Origin: Mariniblastus fucicola
Lineage (GTDB): Bacteria; Planctomycetota; Planctomycetia; Pirellulales; Pirellulaceae
Length of the DNA stretch: 64,000 bases
Assembly: GCF_008087665.1 (NCBI RefSeq)
Contig: NZ_CP042912.1
Coordinates: forward strand, 2,480,001-2,544,000
Direction: 5' to 3'
Each line of letters begins with the position of its first letter. The first letter of the stretch is position 1. The translations under genes were made by a program, and so were the position numbers. Below, piece by piece: positions 26,406 to 36,018 of the stretch. Below the pieces are notes generated by a model. That model was not told where the DNA came from. It did not search any database and saw only the letters and a program-made list of their open reading frames with translations.

Positions 26406-27770
26406 ATGAGTTCCGATGCCACGCCAAACCGTTCACCAAACCGTCGTCAGTTCCTTGCCGCGACCGCAAGTGCTGCGGCAATCACCGCGGCGCCGATGTT
26501 CATTCCGCGAACTTCGCTGGGGTACGGTCGAACCGCGCCGAGTGACCGGATCGCGATCGGAGCCATTGGTTGTGGTGGGAAAGGGCGTCACAACACGTCG
26601 GCTTTTCTTGCTGACGATCGCGTCCAGGTCATTGCGGCTTGCGATGTCGATGCCAATCATCTGAATCAGGGCGCTGACTTGATTGACGCGCATTACAAAA
26701 ACAGCGACTGTGCGCGAGTTGAAGATCTTCGGGAACTAATCGCACGATCGGACATCGATGCAGTCCACGTTTCGACGCCTGATCACTGGCACTCGTTTGC
26801 TTCGGTTCGTGCGATGCAAGCTGGGAAAGACGTGTACTGCGAGAAACCGCTGGCGAACTCTTTCGGTGAAAGCAAAGCCATCCGCGACACGGCGATCAGG
26901 ACTGGCCGAATTCTTCAATGCGGAAGCCACGAACGTTCCAACAACAATTGCCGCTTCGCAGCGGAACTGGTGCGCAGCGGCCGAATTGGAAAAGTTCATA
27001 CGGTCAGGATACAGATGCCGTGCGAGCAAGACCATCACATGTCAGCGCGTGCGTTTCGGAAAAAGGCTGAGCCACAGGAAATCCCTGAAGGGCTGAACTG
27101 GGACATGTGGCAAGGGCACACCCATCCTGTTGCCTATTGGGAAAAGGGGTGCCATTTTTGGTGGCGTTTCATTCTCAACTATGGCGGTGGCGAAATGACC
27201 GACCGCGGTGCTCACATTATCGACATCGCTCAACTGGGGCTCAACCGTGATTCCAGTGGACCGGTAAGTTTTGAAGCCAAAGGAATTCAGGTCGCCGAAA
27301 GCCCTTACGATGCGTTCTGGGATTACGAGTTTACGAACACTTACGCTGACGGAACGAAACTGATCGGCACCACAGAAGGGCCGCGAGGTCTGAAGTTCGA
27401 GGGTGAAGACGGTTGGATCTTTGTCGCCATTCACGGCGGTGCGTTGTCTGCGTCTGATCCTGAAGTTCTGCCGCAGTCAGTGCGAGACGGAAAGCCAGTG
27501 GCGTTCGATCAGATTGATGATTCGTTAAAAGTCCAATTGGGACGAAGCGCCGGCCACCACAAAAATTTCATCGATTGCATCATCAGTCGAGCTGAGCCGA
27601 TGGCGACTGCCGAAATAGGCCACCGGACCGCAACGATTTGTCATCTGAACAATATCGCCATGAAAGTCGGGCGCCCAGTGCGCTGGGATCCGGGCACAGA
27701 AGAACTGATTGGCGACTTCGAAGCGGGCGAGTTGCTGCTGCCGAACATGCGGGATCCCTGGCAAGTGTAA
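26406..27770 (+). CDS. Tat-exported Gfo/Idh/MocA-family oxidoreductase
   Basis: The start at ATG 26406 puts a twin-arginine signal at the N-terminus (N-R-R-Q-F-L-A-A-T-A-S-A). The 454-residue product has an N-terminal NAD(P)-binding Rossmann fold (I-G-A-I-G-C-G-G-K-G-R-H-N) with E-K-P-L-A-N, in which the Lys is the family's catalytic residue. The C-terminal half (D-R-G-A-H-I-I-D-I-A-Q-L-G) is the substrate domain. Such exported members are numerous in Planctomycetes and act on sugars or sugar derivatives; the substrate here is unknown. It stands alone, downstream of the PEP-CTERM gene and convergent with the following gene. Confidence 0.92.
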   Translation: MSSDATPNRSPNRRQFLAATASAAAITAAPMFIPRTSLGYGRTAPSDRIAIGAIGCGGKGRHNTSAFLADDRVQVIAACDVDANHLNQGADLIDAHYKNSDCARVEDLRELIARSDIDAVHVSTPDHWHSFASVRAMQAGKDVYCEKPLANSFGESKAIRDTAIRTGRILQCGSHERSNNNCRFAAELVRSGRIGKVHTVRIQMPCEQDHHMSARAFRKKAEPQEIPEGLNWDMWQGHTHPVAYWEKGCHFWWRFILNYGGGEMTDRGAHIIDIAQLGLNRDSSGPVSFEAKGIQVAESPYDAFWDYEFTNTYADGTKLIGTTEGPRGLKFEGEDGWIFVAIHGGALSASDPEVLPQSVRDGKPVAFDQIDDSLKVQLGRSAGHHKNFIDCIISRAEPMATAEIGHRTATICHLNNIAMKVGRPVRWDPGTEELIGDFEAGELLLPNMRDPWQV

Positions 27771-27808
27771 TTGCTCGTTGGCGAACAGGGATCAGGTCGG
27801 TCATTCGG

Positions 27809-28963
27809 TCATTCGCTATTGCGGAGGGGCAGGGCAGCGGCCTGGATTTCGGGGACAGCGTTCTCCAGATCCTCGCTTGACTGCTGCAATTCAATTTCGG
27901 CTCGAACCGATTTCACTTGCTTTTCAAGCTCTCGCAATTCGTCCTGCTTGTCTTCCACCTGAGCCAACAGCTTCTGTAATCGTTTTTCTGGTGAAGTTCT
28001 CAGGATCCGGTGCACCAATTCCAGTACCAGAAACGCGCGAATGGTTTTCGCCAAAAGACCACGCATGCGGTACACGCGTCCCATTTTTGTCAGTTGCTGC
28101 AGTTTTGCGAACCGAGCAACCTTTGCCGCGCGGACTACTCGAAACGATCGAAGAAAGGAGACCAACGGCAGCAGAATAATCGCCAGATCGATCCAGTTCT
28201 TTTTGACATAGAACAGTTTCTTCTTCGTCGAGCTGACCATCAAGATGAACTCGTACGTAAACGCACACCAAATCAATCCCATGCTGATGCTCAACAGCAG
28301 CTTCAACCACATCGTTGACTGAAGCAGTTCCTGAAAACGGAACTCGATCAACAGGACAGGAAGAATCAACATCGCGATGATCAACATCGGCTTGCTGAAC
28401 ATCCGCTCCATCTCTTTGTGCAGAGCTTTTCCCGGAGCTCGCCAGCCCATTCGCGGCAGCCAGATCTTGCCTTCTTTGGCGGGAATGGATTTGGCCAAAC
28501 GAAGTGGCGGACAAAGAATGCAGGACCAGCCGAATCTGTTCTTGCTCGGCATCGCATGACCCTTTGCCAGAGAGCGCACATAGAGTGGCTCGATCAGAAA
28601 CAGCGGCCAGATCAGCAACAGTGCTCCAAGCAAAACATAGCCGGTTACCACTGCCGGATGTTTCCAGAATTCGTCGATCCACGAAATCGCGCCTTGCGAA
28701 TCAGCAACCAGATTCGCATCCGTCGGATCGGGAAGCACGTCGACCCACGCGACGACCAAACCTGCGAGCAAAACCAAAAACACCAGCGACAGGCAAAACA
28801 TTGGCTTGGCCAACGCATCAGCCGCCTCGGCCGCCGGATTGGGTTTGACCAACGGGGCATCCGTTTCTGCTTTCGAAGGTTGCTGTTCCAGTTCGGTCGG
28901 TTCCATAATGTCGGCGTATCTCTTGAGAGTTGAATTCGCGCGATTGGATTTGTCGGTCTTCAT
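27809..28963 (-). CDS. Voltage-sensor-like membrane protein without a pore, coiled-coil C-terminus
   Basis: Start uncertain: ATG 28963 gives 384 residues (used for numbering), ATG 28906 gives 365. Two membrane helices lie near the N-terminus. A third hydrophobic stretch and then a voltage-sensor-like block follow: an S2-like helix with Glu (F-T-Y-E-F-I-L-M-V, E238), an S3-like W-I-D-L-A-I-I-L-L (D259), and an S4-like helix with a positive charge every third residue (R272, R275, R278, K281, R284, K287). No S5-pore-S6 follows. Instead there is a long coiled coil (about 325-370). Voltage-gated cation channels share the first part, and proton channels of the Hv1 type combine a lone sensor with a coiled coil. 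That this conducts protons is an inference only. Confidence 0.75.
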   Translation of the reverse strand: MKTDKSNRANSTLKRYADIMEPTELEQQPSKAETDAPLVKPNPAAEAADALAKPMFCLSLVFLVLLAGLVVAWVDVLPDPTDANLVADSQGAISWIDEFWKHPAVVTGYVLLGALLLIWPLFLIEPLYVRSLAKGHAMPSKNRFGWSCILCPPLRLAKSIPAKEGKIWLPRMGWRAPGKALHKEMERMFSKPMLIIAMLILPVLLIEFRFQELLQSTMWLKLLLSISMGLIWCAFTYEFILMVSSTKKKLFYVKKNWIDLAIILLPLVSFLRSFRVVRAAKVARFAKLQQLTKMGRVYRMRGLLAKTIRAFLVLELVHRILRTSPEKRLQKLLAQVEDKQDELRELEKQVKSVRAEIELQQSSEDLENAVPEIQAAALPLRNSE

Positions 28964-29239
28964 TTTATAGCGATTGCAGCTCGATTGAAATCGCGCCGGT
29001 CGCCGCCTGTCCTCGTATTGGTTGTGGGTTAAACCGAGCCCGTTCGAAGTTTCGGCTTTGCTCACCAAGGCTTGGAATCGCTTTCAGTCCCTCAGTCGGG
29101 CGATAGAGGCAAGGCTCGAAACGATTGAATTTTGGCTCAATTTGTTTGCATTCACTCTCAATTCGTCAGACTCCGTCAAGTCTTGGCAAAATTCCATCCG
29201 GAAGGAAAGAGCAGTTCTGCTTCGGATACGCTTGCACGA

Positions 29240-30865
29240 TCACCCGAAATTGATCAGCGGCAAAATGAATAGCACGTAGATCAACGCCAGAATAATCTGG
29301 ACCACCGCGTAAGGGATCGCTGCTTTCACAAACCCGGCAAAGGAAAGCGGCAGCTTGTGCTTGTGCATGATCGTCACCGCTACCAGCGTCGAAGCCGAAC
29401 CGATCGGCGTGATGTTTCCGCCAAGGTTGGCTCCGAAGATAACGGACCACCACAAAGTTGAACTTTCGGGTGCGCCCAAGTTACTGAGGATACTGGCGAA
29501 CATCGCGGCCAAGGGGATGTTGTCCGTGACGCTGCTGAAAAACGCGGATCCGACCAGCAGCAACGAAGCATCTTTCGCCGACGGATTTTCGGCCGAGATG
29601 TCCGTCATCACCATTTGCAAGCCGTCGCCGATGCGTTCCAGGACCAGCGCGTGCTCCATGACGTAGATCACCATGAACAGAGCGATGAAGAAGCCCAACA
29701 AATCCCAGTCCACCGCGCTGTAAAACCGGTTCACATCGGACTTGAATCGCCACAGCATGACCACCGCAAACGTCATCGCGACGAAACCCATGCCAAGCTT
29801 GCTGACTCCGGGCAAAGCCGACGTGGTTGCGATCGTGACGATGAACAGCAGCAACATCGCGACCGAAAATCGAAAGAATCCCCAGCTCTTCACACCATCG
29901 TTTTCGTCGAATCCGCTCACCAGAGACTTGGCTTCTTCTTTCTCCGATTTGTCTTTCAGTTTTTGAATGCCGAACAGCTTGGAACCCATCCATAGTGTCA
30001 AGAACGTCGCCACGACGACGAACGGAGCTGACTTGACGAAGAACGTGACGAAGCTGATGTCCGCCGCGGTCCCGACAATGATGTTGGGCACGCTACTGAT
30101 TAGCGTAAGCAATCCGCCGACGTTGGTGAGCAGTCCTTCGATCAGCAGAAATCCCAGCAGCAGTTTGTTTCGCTTTAGTTTGTCCAGCGACACCGCCGTT
30201 AAGGATCCGACAATGATCATTGCGGTCACGTTGTTCAACACCGCCGAAAAAACGACCGTCATCAATCCGTAGAAGTACAACAACCGTCGCGGATCGCCGC
30301 CGGAGGCTTTGGTTACTTTGACCGCGATCCACGTGAACAAACCGGACTTGCTGGTCACGTCAACAAACAGGCTCGACCCCAGAATGATCGCGATCACGCT
30401 CCAGTCGACTCCGGGAATGTAAACCGGTGTCGACAGCCGATGGCCGTCCAGGTGCAACGTGTGGTGGTCCGATTCAGTATGCTCGGCGTCTTCGTCATCG
30501 GCGTCCGGATCGTCGTGATCTTCAGTCGCGTTTGCTGGCTGATGTGATTCGTCGTGAGCTTCCCCAGTGACTTCGATCACTTCGCTTGAGTCAGGGTCTT
30601 CGTCTGAGTAAACCAGTACTTCAACTTCTTCGTTCGCCCGCAGTTCGGCTCGATGGCTCCCGACAACGATCTTTTCGAAGCTCAAGATTCCGGTGAACGT
30701 GCCCAGCAACAGGCAAACGGCAGCAAACGACGCGGCGATGATCGATTTCTTGGCGTGGATCTTTTCTTCGAGAGCCAGGCAAAGAATCAAACCGACCAGC
30801 AGCAGTGCAAAGACCGTCGTGACCGACCAGTGAACGGAGTGTGCGTTAGCAATCAACAAATCCAT
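29240..30865 (-). CDS. ArsB/NhaD-type permease (ion transporter superfamily)
   Basis: A 541-residue membrane protein of the ArsB/NhaD/SLC13 group, probably a sodium/proton antiporter. It has about 11-12 helices. N-terminal T-T-V-F-A-L-L-L-V-G-L is followed by a periplasmic or cytosolic insert of about 75 residues rich in Asp, Glu and His (near 85-150), which is unusual. Then come F-S-A-V-L-N-N-V-T-A-M-I-I and S-S-V-P-N-I-I-V-G-T-A of the first half, and F-F-S-S-V-T-D-N-I-P-L-A-A-M and G-A-N-L-G-G-N-I-T-P-I-G-S-A of the second. These paired motifs are the inverted repeat signature of NhaD-like antiporters. The gene follows the universal stress protein gene on the same strand, with a 24-bp inverted repeat between them. 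Confidence 0.88.
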   Translation of the reverse strand: MDLLIANAHSVHWSVTTVFALLLVGLILCLALEEKIHAKKSIIAASFAAVCLLLGTFTGILSFEKIVVGSHRAELRANEEVEVLVYSDEDPDSSEVIEVTGEAHDESHQPANATEDHDDPDADDEDAEHTESDHHTLHLDGHRLSTPVYIPGVDWSVIAIILGSSLFVDVTSKSGLFTWIAVKVTKASGGDPRRLLYFYGLMTVVFSAVLNNVTAMIIVGSLTAVSLDKLKRNKLLLGFLLIEGLLTNVGGLLTLISSVPNIIVGTAADISFVTFFVKSAPFVVVATFLTLWMGSKLFGIQKLKDKSEKEEAKSLVSGFDENDGVKSWGFFRFSVAMLLLFIVTIATTSALPGVSKLGMGFVAMTFAVVMLWRFKSDVNRFYSAVDWDLLGFFIALFMVIYVMEHALVLERIGDGLQMVMTDISAENPSAKDASLLLVGSAFFSSVTDNIPLAAMFASILSNLGAPESSTLWWSVIFGANLGGNITPIGSASTLVAVTIMHKHKLPLSFAGFVKAAIPYAVVQIILALIYVLFILPLINFG

Positions 30866-30915
30866 TTTTGACTTTCAGTTTTTGAAAACGCCAAGCGAGG
30901 TAAGATGAGCATGAA

Positions 30916-30979
30916 GGTGGCATAGGCTTCCAGCCTGTGATCTCGTTGAACTAAACACAGGCTGGAAGCCTATGCCACC
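30916..30979. repeat. Inverted pair of the 24-bp GGTGGCATAG element
   Basis: 30916-30939 and 30956-30979 are perfect inverted copies with a 16-base loop, between two co-oriented genes. It could end transcription of the stress-protein gene, although no T-run follows. The same sequence occurs elsewhere in the window (see 13323). Confidence 0.85.
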
Positions 30980-30982
30980 GTT

Positions 30983-31849
30983 TCACACCAACAGAATCGG
31001 AGTCTTTCGCAACTCAACGACCAACGGATAAGCCACGCCGTGCATCGCCAGTTGGTCATCGTCGCGAGAATTCATCACCAGCAAATCAATATGGCGGTCT
31101 TCGATCAAATGCCGATAGTCTTCAATTCGATTTCCGAACGTAACCAGTGGCGTGATCGTGTTTGCGACTCCGTGCTCCTGCAGCACCAATCGACACGATT
31201 CAATGTAGTCTTTCGGTTCGCCCAGCAGTTGGTCGCTGATCGTCTTTCGTGCCAACTCTGAATCCAGATCGGGGATTTTGTCGATCGCGGTCATGTATCG
31301 ATCGAAAGCCTTCTGGTCTTCGATGTGGCTGAGGATAAGTTCGCCACCGTCTTCCACGAACCGAACGGCCATGCTGACCAGATGATGGTCGCCGGCAAGA
31401 TGATCCGTCACCACCATTACGTGTTTGGTCTTGTCCGCCAACGGCGATGGATCTGCGTTCGCCAAAACCTTTGGCTCCGGCAGCAACAGCGTCGGAATCT
31501 CAGTCGCCTGAGTCAGCACGTTGACGTAAGCGCCCAGACTAAACGGATGGTCAGCGGTTTCGGCGTGGAGGTTTCGATAGGTGCAAACGAGGTCCGGGCG
31601 AGGATTCTCCAACCGATCCAACAGTTGCTGAACCGTGCTGAACTCGTCCCCACAAATCTGCGAATAGCGAACAGGCTTCGGAGTATCGAGTGCCGACAGG
31701 AACGCTTTCGCCTGTTCAGCAAACTCAGTCGTCCGGTTCTGATCCATGTCAGTGACAATCAAAATGTCACTAACGTCAACAGGCTCCAGCTTGAACGGCG
31801 GTTTGTCGGCCGACCGAAACAGGCTTTCGAATTGGTCTATTTTGCTCAT
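30983..31849 (-). CDS. Universal stress protein family protein
   Basis: The 288-residue product contains a UspA-like fold in its C-terminal half: K-H-V-M-V-V-T-D, G-E-L-I-L-S-H-I, R-L-V-L-Q-E-H-G and D-L-L-V-M-N-S-R-D-D-D. The N-terminal half (D-I-L-I-V-T-D-M-D, D-L-V-C-T-Y-R) looks like a second, diverged copy, so this is a two-domain protein. The usual G-x2-G-x9-G-S ATP-binding pattern is not clear, so it may not bind ATP. Lying upstream of an ion antiporter gene, it may help regulate that transporter, as USP domains do elsewhere. That role is inferred from context. Confidence 0.8.
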   Translation of the reverse strand: MSKIDQFESLFRSADKPPFKLEPVDVSDILIVTDMDQNRTTEFAEQAKAFLSALDTPKPVRYSQICGDEFSTVQQLLDRLENPRPDLVCTYRNLHAETADHPFSLGAYVNVLTQATEIPTLLLPEPKVLANADPSPLADKTKHVMVVTDHLAGDHHLVSMAVRFVEDGGELILSHIEDQKAFDRYMTAIDKIPDLDSELARKTISDQLLGEPKDYIESCRLVLQEHGVANTITPLVTFGNRIEDYRHLIEDRHIDLLVMNSRDDDQLAMHGVAYPLVVELRKTPILLV

Positions 31850-32189
31850 GGCCCCAATTTAACCGTTGGCGGCAGTCATGGACATTCCAATCTGGTTCGA
31901 TAAGTCGTGTTCATGAACATGCATCAGATTTAGCCACAGAGGGCACCGAGGACACAGAGATCAGACGCGCAGAAACTCTGTGGCCTTTGTGATCTCTGTG
32001 GCCAGCAAACGAGCATTTCGCGGCTTTGGCTCAACGCCCCGGATTCACTTTGTCCGAAGAAGATCGCCTTCATAGACATGCATTGGGTGTAGCCACAGAG
32101 GGCACCGAGGACACAGAGATCAGACGTGCAGAAACTCTGTGGCCTTTGTGATCTCTGTGGCCAGCAAACGAGCATTTCGCAGCTTTGGC
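31850..32189. other. Gap filled by a duplicated 160-bp segment
   Basis: No gene. It holds one and a half copies of the direct repeat described at 31910-32230, rich in CACAGAG/CTCTGTG inverted pairs that can fold into hairpins. Confidence 0.7.
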
Positions 32190-32230
32190 TCAACGCCCCG
32201 GATTTACTTTGTCGCCAAAGAAGATCGCGT
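31910..32230 (+). repeat. Tandem duplication of about 160 bp covering the 3' end of the M14 peptidase gene
   Basis: Copies begin at 31910 and 32069 and share GCCACAGAGGGCACCGAGGA, TCAGACG(C/T)GCAGAAACTC, GTGATCTCTGTGGCCAGCAA and CGCCCCGGATT. The second copy contains the final codons and stop (32190) of the peptidase gene; the first is a non-coding copy of them. Each unit also has CACAGAGATCA / TGATCTCTGTG, an 11-bp stem. Confidence 0.85.
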
Positions 32231-34856
32231 TCATGAACAGCCGATTCGTGGCCTTCCAGAATCCGCGGAAATTTGGATTGTCGGCCAGCAGAATAAAACG
32301 ACCTCGCCCCGTCGGGTGCACGACAACGCTGGCCGATCCCTTGAATTTCTCAACGTTCTCCTCCGAACAATAACCAGCCATCAACGGCTTCTTAGCGTCA
32401 TAGATCACCGGATTGCAGTATGGATTGCTGGACGGTTTGAGGAACTCGGCATGGTTGCGGAAAACAGCCAGTTCTGGATCCGTGAAGCCATAAAGCAGCG
32501 GATGCGTCAGGTCGGCCTTCGCTTTGAAAATCGCACCGCTGATCAATTTGAGGGCACGTTCGTTGGATGCGGAGTCGAAAGGTTTTTGGATTGGATCTGG
32601 TTCTTCAGAATCCTTCTTTGCTTTCGACTTGTCCGATGAAGCCAAGTCTTTCGCTGATCCGTTCGTGTCATTCTTTGGACTCTTTTCCAATCGCTTGGCC
32701 ACAGACGCCGTCAGCTTTCCGATCACGATCACCGTGCCACCCTTTTTCGCAAACGCCTTGGCATTGTCCAAATCGGAATCGGAAGCCCGCCCGTCTGCGA
32801 AAATCAGCGTCTTGTAATCGTCCAGATTTGCATCCGCGAAGCGTGATTGCTTCAGTAGCGTCACCGGCATGCGATATTGTTCATCCAGCAAGTGCCAAAC
32901 TTCGCCGGCGCTGTACGCCGAAACGCCGCTGCCGATCACCATCGCGATCGACGGTTTTTCGATGACTGAGAAAGTTGGGCTGCCAACATCTGGCCCGGAC
33001 GCACTCAATCCGCCGGCGACCGGCACAACGGAAGCTCCCGCGTTCGACGCCGATTTCAGAATTTCCACAATTGCGTCACGTTTGTCTTTCTGAATCTGCA
33101 ACGGAATCGACAGCGTCCCATAGCCGAAATTCGATTGGCCAGTTTTAGCTTTGCTACGAAACGGTTTCTTGGCGACCCGGACTTTGATATCGTTCGCCAA
33201 AAGTTCACCAAGTAACTTCGGTGCCGCGTCCGATCGAAAATCAACAAAGTAGCCAAGGTCATCGTCCCTAAACTCAACCGTTGATTTGTTAGCAGGCTCG
33301 GCGAAATCAAGGGGCGAGAAACGCACCAGCGAATCCGCATCGATCGTCTTCTTCAGCCTCGTCTGCTTCAGCCCATAAGCCAGCGGCAACGTCCAGCTGG
33401 AAACGTCATAGAAAATGTTCTCTTTGAAGTCCGTCTTTCGCATCAGCAACGATCGCAAGAAACGATACTCGCTCTGGTTAGACGGAACCGCCAACGTAAA
33501 ACCGGCCTGAAACGTCTCGTCGCCATATTCGAAGTCTTCTTTTAACCAATAGCTTTCGATGTCGTGTCGGTGCAGCGTCATCGCAAACTCTTTCAGTCGC
33601 GCATCGTTTGCTTCGCAGTTGAACAACCAGGTCTTCACCTTCTGTTTGGCACTCATCTTCAATGCTTGCCGATAGAATCGCTGTTTGTACTGAATCAGCT
33701 CGCTTCGCATCGCGCTGGTCGCCCGCAAGCTGGACAGCGACGTAGTGAACTGGTTGCCAATCGTTTCGGAGAACTTGAGGATCCCGTCCTGATTCTTCTG
33801 CACGTGACCGCGCGAACTGGCTTGTTCAAACAGGATGCCGACGCAGCCATGAAGGTCCGGATAAGTTGATCCTTTGCCCATGTAGAAATCGTCAAACCGT
33901 TCTTGCGTGAAGTACAAACTGCCGCGTTTGTCGAGAGCTTTCGCGTGGTAGCTGGCGAACTTGCGAGTCAGTTCCTGATTCTTCGCGGGCGTCATCGGGT
34001 TGGTCCGCTGCGGTATTCCTGGTTGGAAAAAGAAAGTCGAATTGGTTCCCATTTCATGGAAGTCCAACACAACGTTCGGCTTCCAGTCGTGGTACCAGTT
34101 CAGCCTTCCGCGGCTTTCGGGATGCACTGCCGGCAGCCAATCACGATTCAGATCAAACCAGTAGTAATTGACGCGTCCCGGCGGCCACATTTGATTGTGC
34201 TCCGCATGAGCCGGATCGGGGTTCGGCACGACTCCGCGGTATCGATTCGCCCAATTCGCAAACCGGTTAAAGCCATCCGGGTTCAGGCTGGGGTCGAGCA
34301 GGATGACGCAATCGTTGAGCCACTTTTCTACTTCGGGGCCCTTGGCCGCAGCAAGGTAATAGGCCACCAGCGGCGCACAGTTGGTCGCACTTGGTTCGTC
34401 GCCGTGAACGCCGTAGCCCATGTTGATGATCGCGGGCAGTTCCTCGATCGCATCCTCATCGATCTCGCTTGCGTCCGGCTTGGTCATTTTGAAATGCTGC
34501 TCGCGGATTTCGTCCAAGCGATCACGATTCTCTTGCGACGTGATCGTCAGCATCAGCAGCGGCCTGCCGCCGTGAGTCGTCGCGTACTGTTCGACTGAAA
34601 TCCGATCTGAAACTTCGGCGAGTTTCCGCACGTAGTCGGCGACTTGAGCATGAGCCAGATGTCGAAAGCCAATATCGAATCCAAAGAACTCGCGTGGCGT
34701 CGGAATGGACTCATCGCATTCAACGCCATCAGGCCAATGTTGTGTTGATCTTGGCGAGTCATCCTGAACTGTCGCCGAAAATCCCGGCAAGATGGCGATA
34801 GTCATAGCGATGACAGCCAAGCAAAATATCAGGGCAATTTTTCCGATTTGTCGCAC
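32190..34856 (-). CDS. M14-family zinc metallocarboxypeptidase-like protein
   Basis: A large (888-residue) exported protein. The start is not certain: GTG 34856 gives a good signal peptide (V-R-Q-I-G-K-I-A-L-I-F-C-L-A-V-I-A-M), while an ATG 126 bp further up is in frame. The M14 domain fills the first half with zinc ligands in H-G-D-E-P-S-A-T-N, then L-N-P-D-G-F-N-R-F and V-V-L-D-F-H-E-M-G-T-N, and a likely catalytic Glu in G-I-L-F-E-Q-A-S-S-R-G. The second half holds a glutamine-amidotransferase-like Rossmann region (A-M-V-I-G-S-G-V-S-A-Y-S-A-G-E-V-W) common to this exported subgroup. It probably trims peptides outside the cytoplasm. A 160-bp tandem duplication lies at its 3' end. Confidence 0.86.
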   Translation of the reverse strand: MRQIGKIALIFCLAVIAMTIAILPGFSATVQDDSPRSTQHWPDGVECDESIPTPREFFGFDIGFRHLAHAQVADYVRKLAEVSDRISVEQYATTHGGRPLLMLTITSQENRDRLDEIREQHFKMTKPDASEIDEDAIEELPAIINMGYGVHGDEPSATNCAPLVAYYLAAAKGPEVEKWLNDCVILLDPSLNPDGFNRFANWANRYRGVVPNPDPAHAEHNQMWPPGRVNYYWFDLNRDWLPAVHPESRGRLNWYHDWKPNVVLDFHEMGTNSTFFFQPGIPQRTNPMTPAKNQELTRKFASYHAKALDKRGSLYFTQERFDDFYMGKGSTYPDLHGCVGILFEQASSRGHVQKNQDGILKFSETIGNQFTTSLSSLRATSAMRSELIQYKQRFYRQALKMSAKQKVKTWLFNCEANDARLKEFAMTLHRHDIESYWLKEDFEYGDETFQAGFTLAVPSNQSEYRFLRSLLMRKTDFKENIFYDVSSWTLPLAYGLKQTRLKKTIDADSLVRFSPLDFAEPANKSTVEFRDDDLGYFVDFRSDAAPKLLGELLANDIKVRVAKKPFRSKAKTGQSNFGYGTLSIPLQIQKDKRDAIVEILKSASNAGASVVPVAGGLSASGPDVGSPTFSVIEKPSIAMVIGSGVSAYSAGEVWHLLDEQYRMPVTLLKQSRFADANLDDYKTLIFADGRASDSDLDNAKAFAKKGGTVIVIGKLTASVAKRLEKSPKNDTNGSAKDLASSDKSKAKKDSEEPDPIQKPFDSASNERALKLISGAIFKAKADLTHPLLYGFTDPELAVFRNHAEFLKPSSNPYCNPVIYDAKKPLMAGYCSEENVEKFKGSASVVVHPTGRGRFILLADNPNFRGFWKATNRLFMNAIFFGDKVNPGR

Positions 34857-35172
34857 AGCGCGTTCCCGGTTCGAAGAGGCAATGAAGGACTTAACAGTAG
34901 TCTTTTTACAGCATAGTTCTTCTGCCGAAACAGACTGTAGAAAAACGGGCATCGCGAACAATGTAATTGGACTGCCTTTCACGGTTCAATCCTGACTTTC
35001 TGTTTGCAATGCATTGCAGATCGATTTCGCACACGAGGGGGGATGGAGGAGGACCGCTAAAGAACGCCAATGGACGCCAATACATCGCAAGAGATTGCCG
35101 TCCATGTTCCGTTGAACGATCCAAGCTTTCCTGAATCGAATGACACTTCGGGTAGATTGCGTAGTTCTCGGT

Positions 35173-35880
35173 TCATCCCTGACTGCTTGCGACAATCCCC
35201 TGCAACAGCATCACATTTTTCGGCGTCGTGAACTTGTGCGCTGGGCCGCCGAATCGCAAGAAAGTTTCACGCACTTCGTCGCGGTGAACGTCTGCTTCGG
35301 TGTACAAAGAGTTGAACGAGCGATTGGAAAAGCGGTCCGCAAAGTCATCCCATGAATCGAATTGCCTTTCGTCATAGTACGAGAATTGCGACATCTGCTC
35401 AAACTTCGGAGCTGCAATGTCGTGAAGCGATTGCCAGGCTGCCCTACGCTCGGCGTCTTCATCGTGGAACAGTCGCATCACCTGGTTGAGCGGACAGTCG
35501 ATCGGCTCAAGCACATACAAAAATCCGCTCGGTCGCAAAACACGTAACACCTCAGCGTAGACCGCGGGAAACAGGTCGGCGGGCACGTGGTGCAATGAAT
35601 ACGAAAAGAAGACGCCGTCGACTGAGCTGTCGTCGCACGGAATGCTCTCAGCGCCAGTTTCGAAAAACTTGATGCCAGGAATTGGATCCGCGTCGCGATT
35701 CTTTTGCGCCTGAACGGAATCCGGATCGATCGCAATTACCTTGGCTCCCTGTTCCGCCAACAGACGAGTAAACGTCAGGTTCCCGCATCCTGCATCAACG
35801 ACGACTTTGCCATCGAGGTCAACCAGCTGACGGATGACGGCCGCGTTCTTGGTCTTTCCCAGCGATTGAATTTCGGACAT
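35173..35880 (-). CDS. Class I SAM-dependent methyltransferase
   Basis: The 235-residue protein starts at ATG 35880 (an upstream TTG is in frame but less likely). Motif I is V-V-V-D-A-G-C-G-N-L-T-F, followed by V-I-A-I-D-P-D-S and D-G-V-F-F-S-Y-S-L-H-H-V, the standard SAM-binding order. It belongs to the UbiE/COQ5-like group, but the acceptor cannot be named. It lies between the M14 peptidase and the porin genes, all on the minus strand but separated by long gaps, so it is probably a single-gene unit. Confidence 0.88.
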   Translation of the reverse strand: MSEIQSLGKTKNAAVIRQLVDLDGKVVVDAGCGNLTFTRLLAEQGAKVIAIDPDSVQAQKNRDADPIPGIKFFETGAESIPCDDSSVDGVFFSYSLHHVPADLFPAVYAEVLRVLRPSGFLYVLEPIDCPLNQVMRLFHDEDAERRAAWQSLHDIAAPKFEQMSQFSYYDERQFDSWDDFADRFSNRSFNSLYTEADVHRDEVRETFLRFGGPAHKFTTPKNVMLLQGIVASSQG

Positions 35881-36018
35881 GAATAGTGTTTCCAATGCTC
35901 AACAGATTGTGACCAGTGTGTTCCCCGGCAGCTCTTGGCATAAGCCATTTCAATCCAAGATAAACGGGTTCAGCCTTTCAACTCAAGGCTAGGGACGACC
36001 TTGGTTTTGAACCCTGCT

